Positions 1 through 12,569 are shown, numbered from the stretch's first letter. The stretch: DNA of 64,000 nt from Oryza sativa Japonica Group (GCF_034140825.1 NC_089046.1:1192001-1256000); one strand, 5' to 3'. The notes: generated by a model not told the origin, from the sequence alone. Numbers and translations are program-made.

Positions 1-152
1 GCTAGCCGTCCAAACTACGCTCGTAATCGTTTCTTAGAAGCCGCACGACAAACACAACACACCCACCAAACCTCAATTCGAAGTACTATTAGCACTTCAC
101 AACGATTTTCCTGACTTAACAGTAATAGCAACGATTTTTCTTTTCATGCTAA

Positions 153-494
153 GGCCCCCTTTGATTTGTAGGATAAGTGTAGGAAATTTGAAGGATTTCA
201 ATCCTATGAAAAAATTTCCTACGAAACCCTTTAAAACGAAGGATTGAATCCTATACTATCCTTTAAAATTCCTATGAGATGGGTAATCCTATAGAGATTT
301 TGGAGGAAAGTTAGCAAGAGGTCCTTGGAAAAATTCTTTTTGAGTCTATCTCTCTCATCCGATTCCTGTGGTCCAATCAAACGGTCATTCCTGTGTTTTT
401 CTTGTATTTTCCAATCCTCTGTTTTACATTCCTGTCAGAATCCTGCGTTTTTTCGTATTCCTCTATTTTTCCATTCCTGCGATTCAAAGGGGCC
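153..494. mobile_element. MITE, PIF/Tourist-like
   Basis: The ends are inverted repeats: GGCCCCCTTTGA at the left and TCAAAGGGGCCC at the right. They are flanked by TAA on the left and TTA on the right, which suggests a 3-bp target of the PIF/Harbinger class with one change. The interior is full of short CCTAT/AGGAT and ATTCCT runs and has no coding capacity. The class is inferred from the ends and target size. Confidence 0.6.
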
Positions 495-2163
495 CTTAAA
501 TGAATGAAGACAAACAATGGACCATAGATTTCTCAATATACAGGAAGTGAGACCATGAATAGCTGCTGCAAAACCATATTAGATATACAAACGTCATATA
601 TGACAGAAAAGAACAATATTTGAACACCATGAAAATTGCTGCAGTGCTCAAAAACTTGCCAGAACAAAATTGTGGTGGCATTACTAGATGAGATCAAGCA
701 ACACAGGAGGAAAAAAATAGTCCATGCAAGCCTAACAATTGTGCCATATGTATATCAATATAAATTTCTGCATCAATACCATATTACCATGATAGAACAC
801 CAACTAGCATTTTCATAGAACAAGGACAAGTTAGCAAACAACTACAACCAGCGGAACAAACCTTACAGTAGGCTATAGCCCTATAGCCTACCTAAACAGA
901 GGTTTTTTTTCCCAATCCTTAAGAGACACACAACTCCCACTACTTGAGTGGTAAAAAAGTTTATTATTACAAAACAAGTTTATGATTATGAATGGCACGG
1001 CCATTCTGGTAGTTGCGAGGTATATTGTTAGTCCAGAGTTATCCACGGTGCAAGTATATGCCTCTAATTGAGACAAATATACATACCTCTAAGAATGCAA
1101 TAAATGCCACAGAAATTTATAATGAAAATTTCCAATTCTATTTCAACCTATAAGGTTAGTTTTGGTACTTCCTTTTATGGGGAGGTATACAAGGATGGTT
1201 GAAAACCTCAAACAGTAAATGTGATCGAAAAAAGCATTTTAAAAGAGAGCTGACATAGGCTACAATGAAAATAGCACACAAACTCTTCGCAAATCATCTG
1301 TACAAGATTATCACATCAATATGTGTACAACTACCAGACCAAATAAGTAAAAATATCAAAAAGTAGCAGGCCATTTGTTTAAATCAAATTAAGCATCATA
1401 ATCTAAGCTCCTAATCTAAGCAAACCATAAAGATTAACTTCAGGAATGGGCACTGAATTCAGAATTAAGTGTTCATACGCATATACCAGATAGAATTGCA
1501 ACTTGCATGATTGTTATTAGATAAGACTAATTAAATTTATAGAAGTGCAACTGTTGATCAACAGACCACATATGTGCAAGTGTTGATGACATATTCCGCA
1601 TAATTATTACTCGATATATGAATTGCATCCGCTAACTTAAAACATATGCACTAGACACATACATGTATCAATAGTATTAAAACTCAAACTGACAATAAGC
1701 AACAATACAGCAAACGAGCATTTCCATTGGAATTACTTGAAATTTGCAACCCTAAGGAGCTGAACAAGCATTTCCATGGGAATTAATTGAAATTTGAAAA
1801 CCCTAACTACCTGAAATGAGCATGTCACAATCACAACATAACAGTAGCGGTACCAAAGCAGACAGCAACACTACTCGCAGAATCATCTTAACATAGCATA
1901 ACACTTGCAGTATGGATCATCTTAACAACATAAATATAACTCAACATAGGTAACAGGCAAAACCATATTCCAGAGACTAGAGTAGAGTCTTAAACATTTC
2001 AATCACATCCATTTCACAATGTCAAAAAGGCAAGGTTCAGGGCTAAGTTTTAAAAGACTAAACTTGAAAGTAATGCAGTAGCTAGATAGATGTAGAACAA
2101 GCCAAGTAGCTCCATTGATAGGGTGGAAAAGAGAACACCGCTCCGAATCGGTCCGGCGAGCGC
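495..2163. other. Intergenic and 3' flank of RPS16
   Basis: This is AT-rich, low-complexity sequence without a defensible open reading frame. The part nearest 2163 is presumably the 3' UTR of the S16 gene. I see no further repeat with clear ends. Confidence 0.5.
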
Positions 2164-2613
2164 TCAGCGGTACGACTTCTGGAACCTTGCGCGGGCGCCG
2201 CGACCACCGAACTTCTTGGGCTCGCAGCGCCTGGGGTCGGCGACGAGGAGGGTGCGGTCGTAGCGGGCAAAGATGTCCTTGACCTCCTTCTTGGACGCCT
2301 CGTCGACGTACTTCTGGTAGTAGGCGACGAGGGCCTTGGCGATGGCCTGGCGGATCGCGTAGATCTGCGACGTCTTCCCACCGCCGCGGACGCGGATCCT
2401 CATGTCGATGTCCTTGAAGCGCGAGCGCCCCGCGAGCAGGATGGGCTCGAACGCCTTGAGGCGGAGCATCTCCGGCCTGATCAGCTCGATCGGGACGCCG
2501 TTCACCTTGATCAGCCCGCGCCCCGGCTTGCAGTAGGAGACGGCCACCGCCGTCTTCTTGCGCCCGAAGCACTGGACCGTGCCTGGAGGCGGGCGGGTGA
2601 GCGCGGCGGCCAT
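2164..2613 (-). CDS. RPS16: 40S ribosomal protein S16 (uS9)
   Basis: This is a single-exon reading frame of 149 aa for the small-subunit protein uS9. The protein sits in the head of the 40S subunit, and its C-terminal tail reaches the decoding centre at the P-site tRNA. Seen: the family opening [13 protein letters not shown], then [33 protein letters not shown], and the basic tail [13 protein letters not shown] ending KSYR. The length is normal for plant S16, so the protein looks complete. The start is the ATG at 2613, directly in front of [13 protein letters not shown]. The coding sequence is very GC-rich, as expected for a highly expressed grass gene. The promoter upstream carries telo-box and site II motifs typical of ribosomal protein genes. 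Duplicate copies are common in plants, and I cannot say which paralogue this is. Confidence 0.97.
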   Translation of the reverse strand: MAAALTRPPPGTVQCFGRKKTAVAVSYCKPGRGLIKVNGVPIELIRPEMLRLKAFEPILLAGRSRFKDIDMRIRVRGGGKTSQIYAIRQAIAKALVAYYQKYVDEASKKEVKDIFARYDRTLLVADPRRCEPKKFGGRGARARFQKSYR

Positions 2614-2733
2614 GGTTGCGGTGGTGGCGCGCGGCGGCGGCGGCGGCGGCTAGGGCTCAGGCAGCTTGGTGCGGGAGAGAGGCGGCGGCGAAGGGGAGAG
2701 ATCGCTTCGAGAGAGCGATTTTATAGCGAGGGG

Positions 2734-2810
2734 ATTAGGGTTTAGCTCTAGTGGGCCATGGGGGATAGTTAGTGGGCCATTATGGGCTGGGCTAGAATTA
2801 GTTGGGCCTT
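2734..2810 (-). promoter_or_regulatory. Telo-box plus site II promoter cluster of RPS16
   Basis: Upstream of the S16 start there is one telo-box, AAACCCTAA when read on the minus strand (near 2735-2743). Three TGGGCC site II cores lie at 2752, 2773 and 2803. This pairing is established as the promoter signature of plant ribosomal protein and growth genes, where TCP factors bind site II. A second TAGGGTTT at about 2876 lies toward the plus-strand side, so the region may fire in both directions. Confidence 0.7.
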
Positions 2811-2879
2811 CGCGAGCCCATTTGGTGGGCGCGTTTTTCGCTTGTAAAAAGGCCGTGGGGGAGGAGGCGGCGAGCTAGG

Positions 2880-4354
2880 GTTTCGACCCTCACGAACACT
2901 ACTTGATCTTATCTGAGCTTGCCGTCCGGCGGCGCCGCGGCTGCCGGAGTCGCCTCTCCGGCATTCGCGCCGCCACCGCTGTCCTCGTACGGTTGGCGGG
3001 AAGGTGGCGCGCTTTGTTCGGGGAAAGAGGCGGGTTTGGTATCCGTGGCGCTCGCCGGCGGTGAGCGATGACGACTGCCCGCGGTCGGAGCGCGTGCGAT
3101 GATGGCCGCGCGGGTTCACCAAAACAACAAACAGATCACAATGTTTTGCGTTTTTTCTGCCATTGTTTTATTGATGATTTTTTTATTCGGAGTTCTATTC
3201 ATTTAGTTGTTCTCGTATTAGTCAATGTGCGTTGGGTTGTTAGTGGTTTCGTAGATCCTGTTTGGCAATAGTGGATGTAAAAGCGCTTTTTGTTTGTGTA
3301 GAATGTGTTAGGATAGTATACAAATGTTTTGTAATTGAACATGTGCATAGATATGTTAGCATTGTACTTGTTGAGCTTACTTTGTAAGTTTGGGCATATC
3401 GAATTTTGCTTAATTATCATTGAAACCTTGTTTTCATCCTAGTTTTGTAGTTTAGTTTTTAAATATGTCCATATTACAGTATCACTCCACTTCAGTTCAA
3501 TGTCATGTATATTAGCATGCCATGTTTTCGATGATGTTGTAGGTTTATATCAATCAATTATTAGCTTAAAGAGGATGATATACAGAATTCTATTCTGTGG
3601 ACCAAACGGAACCTTGATGGTTTGAGGACAGTCCCTTCAATGATATACAAATCAAATATTTTCTTGTGTCCTTGAGAAATTTGGAAGACGCACTGTTAAA
3701 ATCCATGTCTTTTTTGCTATGCATGGCTGATGTGGACTCTAATTTCTCCTCGGTTTTGAACTTTTGATGCGGACTCTAATTGCAAGATCCTTTTGAAAAT
3801 CGTGGTTTTTCTTCCACAATGTGGTTTTGACTAAATAAACGTTCAAAGTTTAAAAAAAAAGCCCTCATGACTTGACTTGTGCATTTTTGTATCAACCTGA
3901 ATCAGCTCAGCATCTTTTCTTGGTTTGCAACATTGCATAAGTTTGTAGGGTTTTAGAAGCCGTGCAGAGCACTACAACAGTGCCTACAATCCGTCTGTTG
4001 GATGCACGGCCTTTATGTGATCATTCTAATGGAGTAATGGCCTTCCATTGCTATATCTGGAACATATAGATAACAAGTCTTGTTTTGAGTGCAAAAACTG
4101 TCACTTTGATGTGATCTTTTGAATTTGTACAAATTTTAATAGTGGGCAGGTTTAAGCAAGGATGAAGCTGCTGCTGTGTAAGCAAAGGAGGGTAACTTCT
4201 GAATATGACTCTGAACGTTGGTGTGAAGTTGCAACAACGGGAAGATGGCGAGTATGTTGAAGAAAACTGATGCAGTCATGAAGATCATATTTAATCTTTT
4301 CTACTACCAGTTGTTGTCGATGGCTTCTTCATTCTTTGTTGCTGATCTATCGCT
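2880..4354. other. Intergenic, possible divergent non-coding transcript
   Basis: From 2880 to 3110 the DNA is CG-rich like a grass first exon, then it turns AT-rich. No open frame with a recognisable product is present. A divergent leader transcribed from the S16 promoter is possible but unproven. Confidence 0.3.
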
Positions 4355-4458
4355 GTTTGTCACCGACTCGATACTTCCCTTTTAGTTTTAGGTTGACTAA
4401 GGCTAGGTTTGTCACCGACTCGATACTTCCCTTTTAGTTTTAGGTTGACTAAGGCTAG
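4355..4458. repeat. Perfect tandem duplication, 2 x 52 bp
   Basis: Two directly adjacent copies of a 52-bp unit starting GTTTGTCACCGACTCG and ending AAGGCTAG are identical by eye (4355-4406 and 4407-4458). Identity implies a recent event or an assembly artefact. It lies in non-coding sequence. Confidence 0.9.
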
Positions 4459-5315
4459 CTTAAGCTTGGGTATTTTGTCTGTATGATCACCTGCTTTGCT
4501 TTCCCTGTTCCCAAATGTACTCTGAAAATAAGAACTATGTTATTTCTCTTCATATCAAATGTATAAATGGTTACCCTGTTAAAAGAGATTAATGAACTGT
4601 CATGTGGTTCTTATTTTCCTGATGATTGCCAGCGGCAAACTGCAGATTCAGGTAGCTTAAATGCTTAATGCATGCAGAATTGCAGATAGCTCATTAGAAT
4701 AGAGCTGTAATACAGATTTCGCTGCTATCAGAATATAGGAGGAAAGTAATGCCGTTCAAGAGTTTGCCCGTGAATTCTGAGCTTTTCTTGGACCTTATTT
4801 CTGTTCAACAATAGCGTCCCCGAACGGTGTGCTCTATTGTAAGCCTAGGGTACGATAACTGATGCCCAAGAGCTGATCAAACCAACTAACCAAGGAACAG
4901 CAAATGCAAAAATTACTCATCAATACATAAGACGGCTTAACCTCGCATATGACCAAGTCTAATGCTGTTCACAACATCATGTTCAGAAAAAGAACTTTGC
5001 CACCCTCTTTTAATTTACTTTTAAGAGTATATGTTACAAAATCAACAATCTTTTGCCTGCCAGTATACACTTCGGTTGGACAGCCTAACCTAAGCTATGA
5101 GCCAACAATTAACCTGATATCTTTACATCTCACTGTTCCTTGCTAATCTGTCCGATTATGTTCATGAAACCATGAGACGTGTGCAACGGATGTGTCAGTG
5201 AAATGCTAGTTAGATTAGCCAAGGCCCTAGATAACATGCATACACCGCCTTCCTGTTTATTTTCTTCCTGTGCCAGATCTTGAAAATCTTCTAGACTAAT
5301 GGATCTTCTCCATGT

Positions 5316-7927
5316 TTATTTTCCTCTATCATATCTAGAAAATCTTCTAGACCTATGTGACTTCAGGCGGATTGCTGGCACCTTTCTAGCCAATGCTTGC
5401 CAGATCATTTGGACCGCATCATCCTTCTGTGATGGGTATTGATACTCAAAATGTTTATCCACTTCTTTCAGCCTATTCCACATCCTTGTCCATTGATGCT
5501 TGCTTACTCCTCTAATCAGCCTCATCAAGTAACCCTTTTTTACAGCATCAGATGAGCGAACAAAGATAGAAAACTTCGAATAGTCCAATGCATCTTCATA
5601 AGGAAGCTCGATGTCGTCACTGATGATAACAGGGACGCAATGACTTACTATAGCGTCAAACAGGCGATTGGAAGAAGGGGTGTCCCCTGCAATGTTTAGG
5701 CAAAATTTTGATGCGTGCATTCCCTTACTGGCTTTACTGGCCCCATGGTCCTGGACACTTCCAAAGGCAAAATAAACATCCTTTTCATCTTTGAGCATAT
5801 AATATAGCTCCTGCCTAATGTTCCCTCCCTGAACAAAAATGATGCAATTTATTAGTCCATGAATCGCTAGTTTTGTAGCATATAGATAATATAGATAAAC
5901 TAATAACCTAAAGTCTACATGTATCAACATTAACTTTTAAAGAAGGATACACATCCAGCTGACAAAAAAAAAGTTTTGACACAGTAAATTTATTTGATGC
6001 CAGATGGCTGAAACAGGGAACATCTGCTGATATGTCGGCATTCAAACTTTTGATGATTCATATGTTGTAACATCTGTTAATTTGATGGACTTTGAAATTT
6101 TGGAGATTGACATGTAGACATACTCAGTAAGAAGTTCATAAATGGATCATAGATCATGAGTTCTGTACCAGTGCAGTCAAAACGTATCTTAGTCCAAATT
6201 TATGAAAGGATCATAAGCACTGAACTTTGAACAAACAGAACTACTCTTGTCTAACTTGACAGAAACTTTTGACAAATCATTTATTTGGAACACCTGTTAA
6301 TTTGCTGATCTTTGGAATATCAGAGAGTACTAGTGTAGTCATATACTCAATAAGAAGTTGATAATCATGAGTTCTGCACCGGTGCAGTCAAAGCAATATT
6401 TATTCGGTTATTCCAAAGTCATTAATGGGTCATGATTTCTGCACTTTGAGCAAACAGAACTACTCTTGTCTACCTTGAGCCCTAGACAAAAGCTTGCAGT
6501 TCCAACAAGCTCCATTTGACTTGAAGCAGTTAGCCCACCCTCTATTAACCTATCCTGCCCAAATTCTCATTCTTTTTTTCTTTTTGAGGGAACATGCAGG
6601 AGGGATGCATGCCTTTGATACAATTTAGGAAGATACAGGTAGACACGACGTGTGCTTGATCAGTTACTACCCCAGTGACCAACAACATACACAAGAGTAT
6701 CATTGAAGGGAAAAAAGGAGCTAAACAAACACTTTATCAACAATTTACCATAAACAACTAATTGCAAACACACATTCTATACCCTGGAAGTTCTCAAGGT
6801 TTGTTGTCTAATTTGGCTACAAGCCTTTCCTTGGCACAAAAGATGAGTTCTTGTTACTTTAGATAGCAGTTGCAATGAAAATATAATACTTAAGGAAAGC
6901 AAAGAAACTAAACACTACATCGCTGTCAACATTATGTTATATTAACACCTCAGAGAGTATGAACTTCATTTGTAGAGATTGAATGAGCAAGCATAGTTAT
7001 TAATCGTGTTACCTCCTTCCTGAAAATTGCTCCCCGGAAGTATAACAATGTCGGCCGGTCATCAAACCCGGCGGAGTCATTCACAAACGTCTTAGCCATA
7101 TGCTTGTAAGGGGCAATGACATCCTTCTCCAAGCTGGCTACTCTAGGATGGTATCTCCCGAAGTCAGACAGCACGAACACCACGGGGAACAGCACTGACC
7201 GGGCATGGAGCAAACTATTCGGGTGGTGTGCGACAATGACATGGTCGGCGCCACCCGACCTCTTCCACTCCGGCTGCGCCATCAGGTACCTGACCAGCTT
7301 CTCCTGCAATTCCTTGTCCCTGCTCACCTTCTCCGGAGGCACAACCCTGGAGTGGCGATTGTAGCTGAGGGACGCGAAGAACGGCACGAACACCACGTCG
7401 GCGTCGCGGGAGTCGGCGACCCTGACGGCGGCACCGCACGGCGGCGACGAGGAGGAGAGGAGATCGAGCGTGAGCCAGTACTCGACGCTGTGCTGCTGGT
7501 TGAGCCCACCGGGGTACCGCGGGGCGGCGGCGCCGCTGCCGACATCCGGCCACATGGCGGCGTCGGCGGCTCCATCTGTCGGCGGCGACCAGCCGAGGAT
7601 GCCGAAGTGGAACTCCGGCGGCAAGTCGTACATGAATACCCTGACGGCGGCGTGGGTCGGGTCGCATCTCGCGGCGGCCGCCGAGCTGGAGGCGGGATCG
7701 TCGGGGCGGCCATTCTCGTCAACGAACGAGAGCTCCTTCGCGGCGGCGGTGGTGTCGGTCACTGCGCTCTCTAGGACGGCCGCAGAGAAGTCGGCGGCGG
7801 GGACCGGGAGGCCGGTGTCGGCGGGTCGCCATCGAGCGCCGGTGGCGGCGAAGAGGAAGATGGTGGAGGCGACGAGGAGCGTCGCCGCCGCAAGCGGCAT
7901 GAGGAGGGTGCGGGCGCGCGGCGGCAT
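5316..7927 (-). CDS. Exostosin-family GT47 glycosyltransferase, ARAD-like
   Basis: The model has two exons, 7927-7013 and 5828-5316, and gives 475 aa. Both splice sites are GT/AG and the phase is 0; the join reads FRGAIFRKE then GGNIRQELYYML, as in plant GT47 group B proteins. The N-terminus has a hydrophobic signal anchor (about residues 8-28), so this should be a type II Golgi membrane enzyme. The catalytic half contains FGSVQDHG, SKFCLNIAGDTPSSNRLFDAI and PVIISDDIELPYED, the conserved sugar-nucleotide binding part of plant exostosins. The closest family I recognise is ARAD1/ARAD2, the Arabidopsis putative arabinosyltransferases of pectic arabinan; the substrate here is an inference. The first exon is very GC-rich and the second is not, a normal grass 5'-3' gradient. 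The 1.2-kb intron contains a degenerate duplication. Start: ATG at 7927. Confidence 0.92.
6030..6480. repeat. Degenerate direct duplication inside the exostosin intron
   Basis: Two copies of about 215 bp lie head to tail. Landmarks shared by both: ATCATGAGTTCTG at 6153 and 6364, GTGCAGTCAAA nearby, and CAAACAGAACTACTCTTG at 6232 and 6451. Spacing differs by small indels, so the duplication is not recent. Confidence 0.65.
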
Positions 7928-8084
7928 GGCGGCGAGCTCCGGTCATGGCCGGATTGGTGGAGTAGGAAGGAGCATGGCGGAGGTGGATCGATCTCCCTAC
8001 TCCCTAGGCTGGAGTAGCCATGGATGAGAAGGGAAAGGAAGGGGAAGAAGAAGAAGACTTTTGGTTGCGACGAGAGCAGACTCA

Positions 8085-8127
8085 TGGGCCGTGTGAAGGC
8101 CCATAAGCATTCGGCCCATATATTTAT
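8085..8127 (-). promoter_or_regulatory. Site II cluster and TATA-like stretch upstream of the exostosin gene
   Basis: GGCCCA/TGGGCC cores occur at 8085, 8098 and 8113, followed by TATATTTATA at about 8118-8127. They lie about 160-200 bp upstream of the exostosin ATG. Site II elements mark genes expressed in dividing cells; the assignment to this gene rests on position. Confidence 0.45.
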
Positions 8128-8305
8128 AGGCCGAGGGCCATAAGTACTAGGAGGCCCGTTAATTCCCTCGTGGGCTGCATCTCAGTTCAGTTTAGGCCTC
8201 TCTTATCAAATCTCAATCTTTGTCACGCATGCATCACTGCTTCACTGTCAGGCTGGCGTCAGCGACCAAGCTTTGATGCTCCAAGATGGAAGAAGAAAAC
8301 TACTA

Positions 8306-8451
8306 CCTCCGTCCCATAATATAAGAGATTTTAGTTGGATACGACATCCTATTACAATGAATGTGAACAGACAGGTATATCCCGATTTTATTGTACTAAG
8401 ATCATATCTTATCCAACCAAAATCTCTTATATTATACTAGCACGGATGGAG
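8306..8451. mobile_element. Stowaway MITE
   Basis: A 146-bp near-palindrome with ends CCTCCGTCCCATAATATA and its inverse, flanked by the TA target duplication (8304-8305 and 8452-8453). This is the Stowaway/mariner signature. Confidence 0.88.
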
Positions 8452-10839
8452 TAGCACCATACTACGTGAGATGCCACGCGATGATCCCAGAAGCAACAAC
8501 TGGCGAACGATATGGGGAAGGAATATAGAGGTAGTACTAGATGCTAGCTATCCCGTTTTGCTATTGCAATCGCCATCACTAGTCACTAGCAACAGAAAAA
8601 GAATAGGAGGAGATCAATCGATTGCAAGATAAAAAGATGCCTCTTGTCTCCGAGACCAACTCCTTCCGTCCCGTTTCAGAGTGTCGCTTGCTCGCGACGC
8701 CCGATTGGACGCCAACCAGATACCATCCATTTCACGGTGTTACAGTGGCAGGCACACTGACCCTACTCACCCTCTTCATGCTTCTCCAGTCGCTCACCTA
8801 GCCTATTATCCACCGATTTTATTGACATCTGCAGATAAGCATCAGCGTTATTTAGTTAGTTTTGGTTTCTTGACGTTTTGCTTTCTGCTCAGAATTGTGC
8901 TAAATGCCGCTGAACCTGCTGCGCAAACCAAACTTGTTCTTTAAAATCTTTGCTGAAAAGTTGTTGAACAATCCAGTTGTGAATTGTGAGTTTGACAGAC
9001 ATTGATGCAGGCTGGGACATTCATTGAAGCGAGCAACCAGATTTGCGGTGCGGAGGATAAGCTGGCCGAAAAGAAAGGCCCTTCAATTGCAAGCCACACA
9101 CAAACACAAAATCTCACATGCACCTAGCAATTTGCCAATTTCACATACGTCGCATTGCAATGCAATGCAATATTGCAATGGACGCCAGCCAATTTGCAAC
9201 AACCACTGTATGTTGTTGGATCGCCACATCAAAGCATAAACAGCTCTCGTGGGGGACCCTGCACCTTCACATCCTTCTCAGCTTCTATCCAACACTACTG
9301 TACATGTCATTTGCTGAAAAAATAAATTAGTATGATGAGCTGAATTATTATTCCAGTGATGGCGACTCAAACCATTCGTGTACATCTGATCCTTGATTGC
9401 TCTTCATGGGCAATGGCTTTGATAATAACAAACATTCTAATCGCCAGAGGATAGCATTAGAAGACACCAGAGTTGATGAACCTTAAAGTGAGGTGTGCCC
9501 CAGCTTTGTCCTAATATTTCTGTAATGATTTGATTGGTGGAGCCAAATTCCACGTTATCCACCAGCCAGTAGGCCCTAATGTTGTTGCTACTAGTACTTC
9601 ATAAGGTCAAAATTGAGCCCCATATTTCCTTACTCAAGCATGGAGATTCAAGAGTACTTCAGTACTTTGCAAATCCATTTAATCCGGTGTACTTGGTTAA
9701 CTTTTCAAAGATTTGGTTGTCATGACTGACTGACTGATGAGATGCATCCCGTGGGGTATAACTAACTGTATCATTATGTTTATTCTTTCAACTTATGATG
9801 ATAAGTTAGTTCTTGCATTTTACTCAAGTTCATTGTTTGGGTGTAAGTAAATATGAGCATGGACTGTTTAGAACTTTAGTGCATAACCCCCTGTAGAGAA
9901 AACTAATAGTACTTTTCATCAAGTGCATATTTTAATTTTTAAACTGAAGAGACAATGGCACATGTACAACGATATATTATAAGTTATTTAAAGTTGATGG
10001 AGATATTAAAAACATCGTTGTACTAATCATAGGGTCTTAAGAGATTATGTTTTAATGAAAAGGACTTCAGGTGTGGTACTAGTTTGAGATATTCCTTTCA
10101 TTTTTGCAGTGATGTTTTCTAGAATCCTGAGAGAAAAAAAATAACTGGTCCATCGATAATGCCAGCAAGATCAGGAGCAGAATTCGATCGAGTTACTTGA
10201 TTGATTTCTTAGACTTTTAGGTGGTAATAATCTAACAAGTCTACTTCACGGTTCATGCTAACATGTCCTCTTTTTTCTTTTCTTTGTAAGGACACCTAAT
10301 TTACTAGTCTTTGACAAATTAACTTGACAAGGCTCAGAATGGTATTCCCTGGTCAGAACATGCTCCTCTTTTTCACCTGAATAATTAAAAGTTAAGCAAA
10401 GCAAAGAATGTGTGCTGTTTTTGTCACTAGGGCACCTAATTCTTTCCTTATTTTTGATAGATCAGACATAAATTATTTGATGACCAGTTCCACTACAGAA
10501 GACAAGTTTGGTTGCTGAATACGACCTTTCTGTATCTTTGTCGCGGCGATCAGTGATCTACTTTTATCGTTTCTACAGCCCATCATTTTCCATTTCCTGA
10601 GGAGAGATCTCAACTTGATAAAGCAGATGTCATGGAATCTTTCATATATATCACCAAACCTCAACCTGGGACAATATCCACGTTCATTGCATTCAGTAGA
10701 TTAGATGTCGTTTTACCAAGCATGGAAGAACTAGCTTAAAGTCTTAGGTTTGTGACAAGAGCTAGCAGTCACACACAGATCAAATGTGGTTGATTGATAG
10801 TGAGATTAAAGGTAATTCATGAAAAAGTGGCATGATTTC
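8452..10839. other. Intergenic, nothing recognised
   Basis: No coding region longer than chance and no repeat with clear termini. The short open frames lack family motifs. Confidence 0.5.
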
Positions 10840-11101
10840 GCAACAAAGCCAAAGCTGTGTTGCTTTTGCAATGAGCTCGGCAACGATGCCTTGTGTTGTG
10901 CTCCGTCATTGTTTAGTTGTTAGCGAGCTGGTGTTGTAAGTTTAGTTCTCTAGCCGCCCACCGTTTGAAGCTTTCGGCAAGGTTTTGTCCTTGTCGAGAT
11001 GTTGTTTTTTCTCTTTTTCTTTTAATCTGTTGGATTTTTTACTTATATTTATTGAAATATAATTGGTAGTTCTCCTAATGATTTAGTTTCAAGGAAAAAA
11101 T
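10840..11101 (+). mobile_element. 5'-truncated LINE tail
   Basis: The segment is flanked by 12-bp direct repeats TGGCATGATTTC (10828-10839 and 11102-11113), a target duplication of target-primed reverse transcription. It ends in a short A-rich tail (GGAAAAAAT) after ATAATTGGTAGTTCTCCT, which resembles grass LINE 3' ends. Only 262 bp of 3' end are present. Confidence 0.68.
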
Positions 11102-11113
11102 TGGCATGATTTC

Positions 11114-12158
11114 ATCATGCTCAAATGTGGGCAGTAGGACATATATGCATCATTGGAATTAGGTATGTTCTGAAGACGTACAGGAAGGTCCCATACCATA
11201 ATTCTCTACACAACAGAGAATACAGCTTGGCACCATTGATCAAGTGGACAGACTTGTTCCTGAAAAATGGAGGAGAAGGTGGCACAAGCAAGTAGCAGAC
11301 AGATGATGAACAGAAGAGTCAATTGGAGAAGAGTGCTTCTCAATCCAACCTCCCATGTAGATCCAAGAAACTTCCTCTCATCCCTAAATTTCCTTCTTCT
11401 TCTGTGCTTTGTGTTGTGCACAAGTCACTGAATCTCTGAATTTTGACTTTCTCCCCCACACTACTTCACCTTTTCTTCAAGATGTCCATGTCAGTGAACA
11501 AAAACCGGTCACCATCTTAGCAATTAGACGAATCTCCATCAACCTAAGAGACGCATAAGACGTTTTGTCAAGTCAATTCATATCTAATCCTGTCCACTAA
11601 AGGACCTACTTAAAATGCTTAGTTAGTTGGTCATGGTGGTCCTTAACTAAATGGCACACACGAGTCACCAAACTGAATGCTCTGCAGTTGCCTTTTGGTA
11701 CTGGCAAATAGCACAAGAGGACAAGATAAGATATGGCTTTTTCCAAGTGAAAATATTCCAGCACTAGCAACAGAAATAACAACCAAAACTAGCTACTAGA
11801 TCATGCTTAATGTGCCAACGTGCTCAACATGACCATTTCTATGGAAATAATAATATAATAAATAATAAGTTCAAAAGGCTCAATGCTTCTCTGAGAAACC
11901 AACTTAACTACGAGTGCAAATTTATCTACTTACCTGAAAAATGATAAGCAAAAATCACTGAGAGTATCTACTGATTAACAATTCAATGTAGTCCTCTCAT
12001 GCCACTAATATGTTCAACCAAAGTTAATTGCTTGCTAATTTAATCATCATGCAAAAAAGGTACAATTGCTGTACAGAATAGAAAGTGGTACCAATATTTC
12101 AATTTCTCAAAGATATTAATTTATTATACCAGTGCCGCGCTAGTTCCTGTGCATGACG
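11114..12158. other. Intergenic, nothing recognised
   Basis: AT-rich spacer upstream of the mini zinc finger gene. I see no gene and no element with defined ends before the SINE. Confidence 0.45.
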
Positions 12159-12344
12159 TTTTTCTTCAAGAATGGTATTTTTTTTATCACGTCTCTATAT
12201 CCAACCGGATATATACAACATTTTAAGTCAAGAATTTAGTCCCTCAGATAACCCAATCTAAAATTCACTTCTATAGAGATAGAAACTCAGAACTTTGGGA
12301 TACTAGGTCGCTGCAAACCACTAGACCAAATACTCTTTCGCTCA
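12159..12344 (-). mobile_element. SINE, tRNA-related
   Basis: The element is flanked by 10-bp direct repeats TGTGCATGAC (12149-12158 and 12345-12354). Read on the minus strand, the head contains TGGTCTAGTGG, a good tRNA-type A box, and about 35 bp later a degenerate B box (GTTCTGAGTTTC). Length 186 bp is right for a plant SINE. The exact family was not identified. Confidence 0.65.
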
Positions 12345-12563
12345 TGTGCATGACTTGTTTAACAAAAAAGGTAAATTGTTTGCAAGTGAACAATATGCAT
12401 AAACAAGCAAAAGAGTACACGCCCTAGTAATATATTTGAGATCAAGAAAGCAAAGTACATGTAAAGTAATTAACAAGACAAAATAAAAAAGAGAAACTTC
12501 CTCTCAACAAAAAAAAAAGGAAAAAAAGAAAAAGATAAACTTTTGCTCATCTCCTCTCCTCCA

Positions 12564-12569
12564 TATAAG
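12564..12569 (+). promoter_or_regulatory. TATA box of the mini zinc finger gene
   Basis: TATAAG within CCATATAAGTACG lies 128 bp upstream of the ATG at 12697. The pyrimidine-rich stretch at 12600-12640 would then be leader sequence. Confidence 0.55.

Noticed and set aside
7205-7774. Plus-strand open frames across the exostosin first exon
   Set aside because: Shadow frames caused by high GC; the minus-strand frame has the family motifs.
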